From Gammaproteobacteria bacterium (lineage in GTDB: Bacteria; Pseudomonadota; Gammaproteobacteria; Magnimaribacterales; D2472), in assembly GCA_002710265.1 (NCBI GenBank), contig PAJW01000027.1, positions 17,907 through 25,932 of the forward strand: 8,026 bases of DNA, in the 5' to 3' direction. The first letter of the stretch is position 1; each line of letters starts with the position of its first letter. Positions 6,547-8,026 of the stretch are shown one piece after another. The translations under genes and the position numbers were made by a program. Below the pieces are notes generated by a model. That model saw nothing but the letters and a program-made list of their open reading frames with translations, ran no database searches and had not been told where the DNA came from.

Positions 6547-7417
6547 CTTTTTCTAGTTTAATTAAACTATTGTCTTTAAAAAGTGCTATTTTGTCTCCCT
6601 CTGTGATTTTACCGATGCAAAAATATTCGGACTTATCTAGAGACAGGGAGTTTTCTTCTGAAATAGTAAAACATAATTCAAAATCATCACCATAAGTTAA
6701 ATCATCTATATCTTTTAAAATTGGTATATCTTCAAAGTTTATACTTGCTCCAACATTAGACATTGAGCATATGCTTGATAAATCTTTAATAAGTCCATCA
6801 GAGATATCAATACAAGATGATGCTATATTTGATATATGTTTGCTTTTAGCAAATTGAGGTTCAGGTTTCTTGAATTTTTTACTGAACTCAGAGTGAATAT
6901 TTTTTTTAATATCTTCTAATCCTTGTCTTCCCACTCCCAATCTTCCAGTAACATAAATTTTTTCACCTGGTATTGCTCCAGATCTTTTAAGAGGTTCATT
7001 AAAAAGAAATCCAAATACATTCACGCAAACACTTATATCTCCAAATGTCACGTCTCCGCCAACAAGCTCGACTTTAAAATCTTTAATAGAATTATCAATA
7101 CCGGTTGTAAAATCTTCATACCATTTTAAATCTCCAGAATCACAAGTAAGTCCAATTGTCATAAAGGATGGATGCGCCCCCATTGCAGCTAAATCGCTAA
7201 GAGCAACTGCAACAGAACGATATGCAATATCCTCAGGCAAAAAATTAGATGGGAAATGAGTATTAATTTTAGAAATATCTAATGAATGGACAATATTTCT
7301 TCCTTTTGTATCTAATACTGCAGCATCATCTCCAGAACCAACAATAATTAAATCTTCAGCATCTGATTGTTTAATCAGATGCTGAAAAGTTTTTAAGATT
7401 TTTTTTTCTGATATCAA
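6524..7417 (-). CDS. thiL: Thiamine-monophosphate kinase
   Basis: ThiL phosphorylates thiamine monophosphate with ATP to give thiamine diphosphate, the cofactor used by Dxs and by pyruvate and 2-oxoglutarate dehydrogenases; it is cytosolic. The 297 residues compare with 325 in E. coli. Motifs in order: GSGDDAAVLD (27-36) for Mg-ATP, D47 and H54 in the stretch matching the E. coli TDTLVAGNHF region, VALSDLAAMGA (71-81), VGGDVTFG (119-126), RSGAIPGEKIYVTG (145-158), IDISDGLIKDL (203-213) and YGDDFELCF (242-250). The last motif is usually GGEDYEL, so Gly-Gly has become Tyr-Gly. The start is TTG (7415-7417), overlapping the thiolase stop by 4 bp. It gives an N-terminus (EKKILKTF) alignable to E. 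coli EFSLIARYF, and no ATG fits better. Codons 11-21 encode a perfect hairpin. The gene lies between a thiolase and a GlpD-like gene; nusB is not adjacent. Confidence 0.95.
   Translation of the reverse strand: MISEKKILKTFQHLIKQSDAEDLIIVGSGDDAAVLDTKGRNIVHSLDISKINTHFPSNFLPEDIAYRSVAVALSDLAAMGAHPSFMTIGLTCDSGDLKWYEDFTTGIDNSIKDFKVELVGGDVTFGDISVCVNVFGFLFNEPLKRSGAIPGEKIYVTGRLGVGRQGLEDIKKNIHSEFSKKFKKPEPQFAKSKHISNIASSCIDISDGLIKDLSSICSMSNVGASINFEDIPILKDIDDLTYGDDFELCFTISEENSLSLDKSEYFCIGKITEGDKIALFKDNSLIKLEKDGWDSFK
7355..7386 (-). repeat. Perfect 14-bp inverted repeat (hairpin) inside thiL
   Basis: The arms TTCAGCATCTGATT (7355-7368) and AATCAGATGCTGAA (7373-7386) are exact reverse complements around a 4-base loop. 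On the minus strand the hairpin starts 31 bases after the first base of the thiL start codon, covers codons 11-21, and lies 28 bases past the thiolase stop. On the plus strand it is followed by a T-rich stretch (7390-7408), so in that orientation it looks like an intrinsic terminator, although no plus-strand gene precedes it closely. A role in partial termination after thiolase, in mRNA processing, or in setting thiL translation is inference; the pairing itself is directly seen. Confidence 0.75.
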
Positions 7418-7427
7418 GAAGGATATC
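7410..7427 (-). other. Small hairpin at the thiolase stop / thiL start
   Basis: Two copies of GATATC (7410-7415 and 7422-7427) can pair across a 6-base loop. The thiL TTG start and the thiolase TGA stop sit at the edge of this loop. The stem is short and AT-rich, and GATATC is itself a palindrome, so stability is doubtful. It would matter only together with the larger hairpin just downstream in thiL. Confidence 0.3.
7414..7417 (-). promoter_or_regulatory. TTGA stop/start overlap coupling thiolase and thiL
   Basis: The thiolase TGA stop (7414-7416) and the thiL TTG start (7415-7417) share bases on the minus strand. This layout usually goes with translational re-initiation. A weak purine run (7426-7431, GAAAGA on the minus strand) is the only Shine-Dalgarno candidate. 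It supports the TTG as the true start, because the next in-frame candidates would remove family-conserved N-terminal residues. Confidence 0.6.
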
Positions 7428-8026
7428 TTTCAAACAAGCCGCTAGCTCCCATACCTCCGCCAACGCACATAGTTACTACTCCAAATTGCTTATCTAAACT
7501 ATTAAGTTGTCTCACAATATGACCAACTTGCCTAGAACCAGTCATTCCAAAAGGATGCCCAATTGATATTGAGCCACCATCTAAATTAAGTTTATCCATT
7601 GGTATGCCTAACTGGTCTCTGCAATAAACAACCTGTACAGCAAAAGCTTCATTAAGTTCCCATATATCAATATCATCAACAGACATGTTATGGTTTTTCA
7701 ATAATTTGGGGACAGAATAAACTGGACCGATTCCCATCTCATCTGGCTCACATCCCATAGTTGTAAAACCTCTAAAATAAGCAAGTGGTTTTAAACCTAA
7801 TTCTTTTGCTTTATCTTCTGACATTACAAGCGTTACAGATGCTCCATCTGAAAGCTGAGATGAATTTCCAGCTGTAACAGAACCATTTTCTGGATCAAAA
7901 ACAGGCTTTAATGATGCTAATCCCTCTAGAGTAGTTTCAGGTCTATTACACTCATCTTTGTCTACTGTGTAATCAATTTCTTTAGAATCGCCAGTTTCTT
8001 TATTAGTAAGTAGCATTTTAGTTTCC
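7414..8026 (-). CDS. Acetyl-CoA acyltransferase (thiolase), C-terminal half (5' end outside window)
   Basis: Thiolases either cleave 3-ketoacyl-CoA with CoA at the end of a beta-oxidation round or condense two acetyl-CoA in reverse. The frame is open to the window end, so the ATG at 8016 is internal and about 190 residues of a usual ~390 lie outside. Counting from that Met, recognisable parts are RPETTLEGLASLKPVF (25-40), GSVTAGNSSQLSDGA (45-59), NEAFA (122-126), GGSISIGHPFGMTGSR (147-162) with active-site H154, and MCVGGGMGASGLFE (183-196) with active-site C184. The nucleophilic Cys of the N-terminal half is not in view. The GHPFGMTG variant resembles FadA/FadI-type degradative thiolases, but the exact subfamily and chain-length preference cannot be set from this half, and no FadB-like partner is visible. 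It is the most upstream visible gene of the minus-strand set and ends in a TTGA overlap with thiL. Confidence 0.95.
   Translation of the reverse strand, partial: ETKMLLTNKETGDSKEIDYTVDKDECNRPETTLEGLASLKPVFDPENGSVTAGNSSQLSDGASVTLVMSEDKAKELGLKPLAYFRGFTTMGCEPDEMGIGPVYSVPKLLKNHNMSVDDIDIWELNEAFAVQVVYCRDQLGIPMDKLNLDGGSISIGHPFGMTGSRQVGHIVRQLNSLDKQFGVVTMCVGGGMGASGLFERYPS

Noticed and set aside
6923..7129. 68-codon plus-strand frame inside thiL
   Set aside because: It lies within the conserved ThiL core, has low-complexity Ser/Lys/Ile composition and no known motif.
7387..8026. Thiamine-diphosphate riboswitch upstream of thiL
   Set aside because: The region upstream of thiL is thiolase coding sequence, and I see no conserved THI-box core (CTGAGA) there; the nearby hairpin does not resemble one.

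Overview
The window is an AT-rich, extremely compact piece of bacterial chromosome carrying mostly housekeeping genes. The closest resemblance I recognise is to gammaproteobacteria. IspA and Dxs read through with E. coli-like motifs at E. coli-like spacing, the order xseB-ispA-dxs is the enteric/gammaproteobacterial one, and thiL and pgpA lie near each other as in the E. coli nusB-thiL-pgpA cluster. Low GC (roughly one third by eye), Lys/Asn/Ile-rich proteins, poor Shine-Dalgarno sites and almost no intergenic DNA suggest a streamlined, probably marine lineage. SAR86-type is my best guess, but this is inference and not proven by the window.

Layout, plus strand (1-5008): the C-terminal two thirds of an RND-family efflux permease, cut by the left edge, is followed after 16 bp by xseB (exonuclease VII small subunit), after 8 bp by ispA (farnesyl diphosphate synthase) and after 1 bp by dxs (1-deoxyxylulose-5-phosphate synthase, TTG start). 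The last three form the usual xseB-ispA-dxs unit. Dxs feeds the MEP pathway and IspA condenses its C5 products to C15.

Layout, minus strand (read from 8026 down to 4980): the C-terminal half of a thiolase, cut by the right edge, is followed by thiL (thiamine-monophosphate kinase, TTG start, 4-bp overlap), a short GlpD-like FAD oxidoreductase (23-bp overlap) and pgpA (phosphatidylglycerophosphatase A, 17-bp overlap). The two gene sets converge and overlap by 29 bp at the dxs and pgpA stops. Only 25 bases in the whole window (2023-2038, 2261-2268, 3139) lie outside a coding region, and there is no gap over 300 bases.

Functional links: ThiL makes thiamine diphosphate, the cofactor of Dxs encoded on the other strand. 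PgpA makes phosphatidylglycerol, whose head group comes from glycerol-3-phosphate, the substrate expected for the GlpD-like protein between thiL and pgpA. I found no mobile element, CRISPR array, RNA gene or clear new defence or biosynthetic system. The items most worth a second look are a perfect 14-bp hairpin inside the 5' end of thiL, the shortened GlpD-like gene splitting thiL from pgpA, and altered proton-relay residues in the RND permease.
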